DNA of 7,202 bases from Acetobacteraceae bacterium (lineage in GTDB: Bacteria; Pseudomonadota; Alphaproteobacteria; Acetobacterales; Acetobacteraceae): the NCBI GenBank assembly GCA_003133265.1, contig PKWQ01000476.1:1-7202 (forward strand), written 5' to 3'. Positions 6,388 to 7,202 of this stretch are shown piece after piece; the first letter of the stretch is position 1; each line of letters begins with the position of its first letter. Below the pieces are notes generated by a model, which saw only the letters and a list, made by a program, of their open reading frames with translations, had not been told where the DNA came from and did no database searches. The translations under genes were made by a program, and so were the position numbers.

Positions 6388-6795
6388 TTAGGATTTTTCC
6401 ACCGGCAAATTGGCCGCCTTCCAGGACGTCAAGCCGCCGCTGAGCGTCTGCGCCTGTTCATAGCCCAGCTTTTTGGCAATCGCCACTGCACGGCTGGAGC
6501 GGGCGCCGCTCTGGCACACCAGAATCACCGGCAGGGCTTTGTTTTTCACGGCAGCGGGCAGCTTTTCCTCCAACTGATTCAGCGGCACGTTCTTCGCGCC
6601 ACCCAGGTGGCCCCTGGCAAATTCTTCCGGCTCGCACACGTCGATCACAACCGCCTTTTCCCGATTGATGAGTTGGACCGCAGCCGCCGCCGAGAGACCG
6701 CCGCTGGCGGCACCCTTCATCAGGGGCCAAAGCAACAGGCCGCCCGAGATCAGAGCAACCGCGAACAACATCCAGTTATCGAGAATAAATTTCAC
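6388..6795 (-). CDS. Membrane-anchored rhodanese-like protein (GTG start)
   Basis: The 135-residue protein has one N-terminal membrane segment (about residues 8-26, WMLFAVALISGGLLLWPLM) followed by a single rhodanese domain. The active-site loop CQSGARSS carries Cys94, so sulfur transfer or a related thiol reaction is possible; the substrate is unknown. Further signs are IDVCEPEEFARGHLGGAKNVP and the final GGLTSWKAANLPVE. Where most relatives have DVREP, this one has DVCEP (Cys54), an unusual second cysteine. An upstream in-frame ATG at 6825 would add 10 residues, but I chose GTG 6795: an AAGGA ribosome site lies 5 nt before it, and the protein then starts KFILDNWML as expected of the family. 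It is the first gene of the - strand unit, divergent from gpmA. Confidence 0.92.
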   Translation of the reverse strand: MKFILDNWMLFAVALISGGLLLWPLMKGAASGGLSAAAAVQLINREKAVVIDVCEPEEFARGHLGGAKNVPLNQLEEKLPAAVKNKALPVILVCQSGARSSRAVAIAKKLGYEQAQTLSGGLTSWKAANLPVEKS

Positions 6796-6800
6796 ATCAG

Positions 6801-6805
6801 TCCTT
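6801..6805 (-). promoter_or_regulatory. Ribosome binding site fixing the GTG start of the rhodanese gene
   Basis: AAGGA on the - strand lies 5 nt before GTG 6795. It supports that start over ATG 6825, which has no comparable element in front of it. Confidence 0.65.
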
Positions 6806-6819
6806 GTTTCAAAATGCGC

Positions 6820-6834
6820 ACGCACAACGTGCGT
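6820..6834 (-). repeat. Inverted repeat in the rhodanese operon leader
   Basis: ACGCAC (6820-6825) and GTGCGT (6829-6834) are a perfect 6-bp inverted repeat with a 3-nt loop. If transcription starts near 6838, this hairpin would sit in the leader about 15 nt before the AAGGA site. It could also be an operator dyad. Function not known. Confidence 0.45.
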
Positions 6835-6844
6835 TTAACCCGTG

Positions 6845-6854
6845 ATTCTAGAAT
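6845..6854. repeat. Ten-base perfect palindrome ATTCTAGAAT
   Basis: The palindrome lies 50 nt from the rhodanese GTG and 67 nt from the gpmA ATG. Each strand reads TAGAAT, so it may act as a -10 box or as an operator. It could be chance, given the local AT content. Confidence 0.35.
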
Positions 6855-6921
6855 GAGGGCTTGGCTTGAGGGTCGACGGCCCGATTTCAACCCCATTTCT
6901 ATCGACTTATTAAGGGACAGC

Positions 6922-7202
6922 ATGCACAAACTGGTACTGATCCGCCACGGCGAATCCACCTGGAATCTGGAAAATCGTTTCACCGGCTGGACCGATGTGG
7001 ACCTGACCGACACCGGCGTAGAACAGGCGAAAAATGCCGGTCGCTTGCTCAAGGCCGAAGGCTACGAATTCTGTGTGACCTACACCAGCGTTCTCAAGCG
7101 CGCGACCCGCACGCTGTGGCACTGCCTGGACGAAATGGACCGGACCTGGCTACCCGTGGTGCACAGTTGGCGCCTGAACGAGCGCCACTACGGCGCGCTG
7201 CA
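6922..7202 (+). CDS. gpmA: 2,3-bisphosphoglycerate-dependent phosphoglycerate mutase, N-terminal part
   Basis: The first 93 codons of a glycolytic/gluconeogenic enzyme that interconverts 3- and 2-phosphoglycerate in the cytosol; the gene runs off the right edge. The phosphohistidine motif LIRHGES (His9) is at the N-terminus, followed by NRFTGWTDVDLT, the conserved YTSVLKRATRTLW and NERHYGAL, which are diagnostic of the cofactor-dependent (dPGM) family. The ATG at 6922 is preceded by AAGGGA at a 4-nt spacing. It is divergent from the rhodanese-grxC-secB-gpsA unit. Confidence 0.97.
   Translation, partial: MHKLVLIRHGESTWNLENRFTGWTDVDLTDTGVEQAKNAGRLLKAEGYEFCVTYTSVLKRATRTLWHCLDEMDRTWLPVVHSWRLNERHYGAL

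Larger units (their letters stand above)
6796..6921. promoter_or_regulatory. Divergent control region between the rhodanese operon and gpmA
   Basis: These 126 nt must carry promoters in both directions, as both neighbours start here. The most promising element is TAGAAT, present on both strands through the palindrome at 6845-6854 and close to a sigma-70 -10 box. I found no convincing -35 at 16-19 nt for either strand. TTGAGG (6866-6871) and TTGGCT (6861-6866) are weak -35 candidates for gpmA. gpmA has a good AAGGGA ribosome site at 6912-6917. Confidence 0.5.

Overview
The window looks like a chromosomal stretch from a GC-rich betaproteobacterium, most likely Burkholderiales and perhaps Comamonadaceae-like. 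This rests on protein character, on the gene block rhodanese - grxC - secB - gpsA lying divergent from gpmA (an order I associate with that group), and on a PEP-CTERM sorting tail. No search could be run, so the taxonomy is inference.

Left part (1-3986, + strand): a compact run of four genes. It opens with the C-terminal part of a secreted phosphoesterase (acid phosphatase / phospholipase C type). After a 41-nt gap holding a strong GC-only hairpin comes a di-heme cytochrome c peroxidase/MauG-type lipoprotein, then an unrecognised lipoprotein, then a prolyl-4-hydroxylase-type Fe(II)/2-oxoglutarate dioxygenase. The last three overlap by 4 nt at each junction (ATGA), so they are probably translationally coupled. 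Two products should be envelope lipoproteins, while the dioxygenase has no export signal. Their joint role is unknown to me.

Junction (3987-4455): directly after the dioxygenase stop lies the C-terminal remnant of a PEP-CTERM exported protein. Its signal peptide and N-terminal half are missing, and the open frame upstream of it is only an off-frame reading of the dioxygenase gene. This looks like a rearrangement scar between an accessory block and the core block. A weak terminator-like hairpin and a short palindrome fill the 123-nt convergent gap.

Right part (4456-7202): core housekeeping genes. On the - strand, in transcription order, are a membrane-anchored rhodanese, glutaredoxin 3 (grxC), the export chaperone SecB and glycerol-3-phosphate dehydrogenase (gpsA). 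Gaps are 23, 108 and 49 nt, and the last two hold hairpins. gpmA (phosphoglycerate mutase) reads the other way from a 126-nt divergent control region and runs off the window end.

No RNA gene, CRISPR array, insertion sequence or complete mobile element was seen. The long antisense frames are high-GC shadows of real genes.
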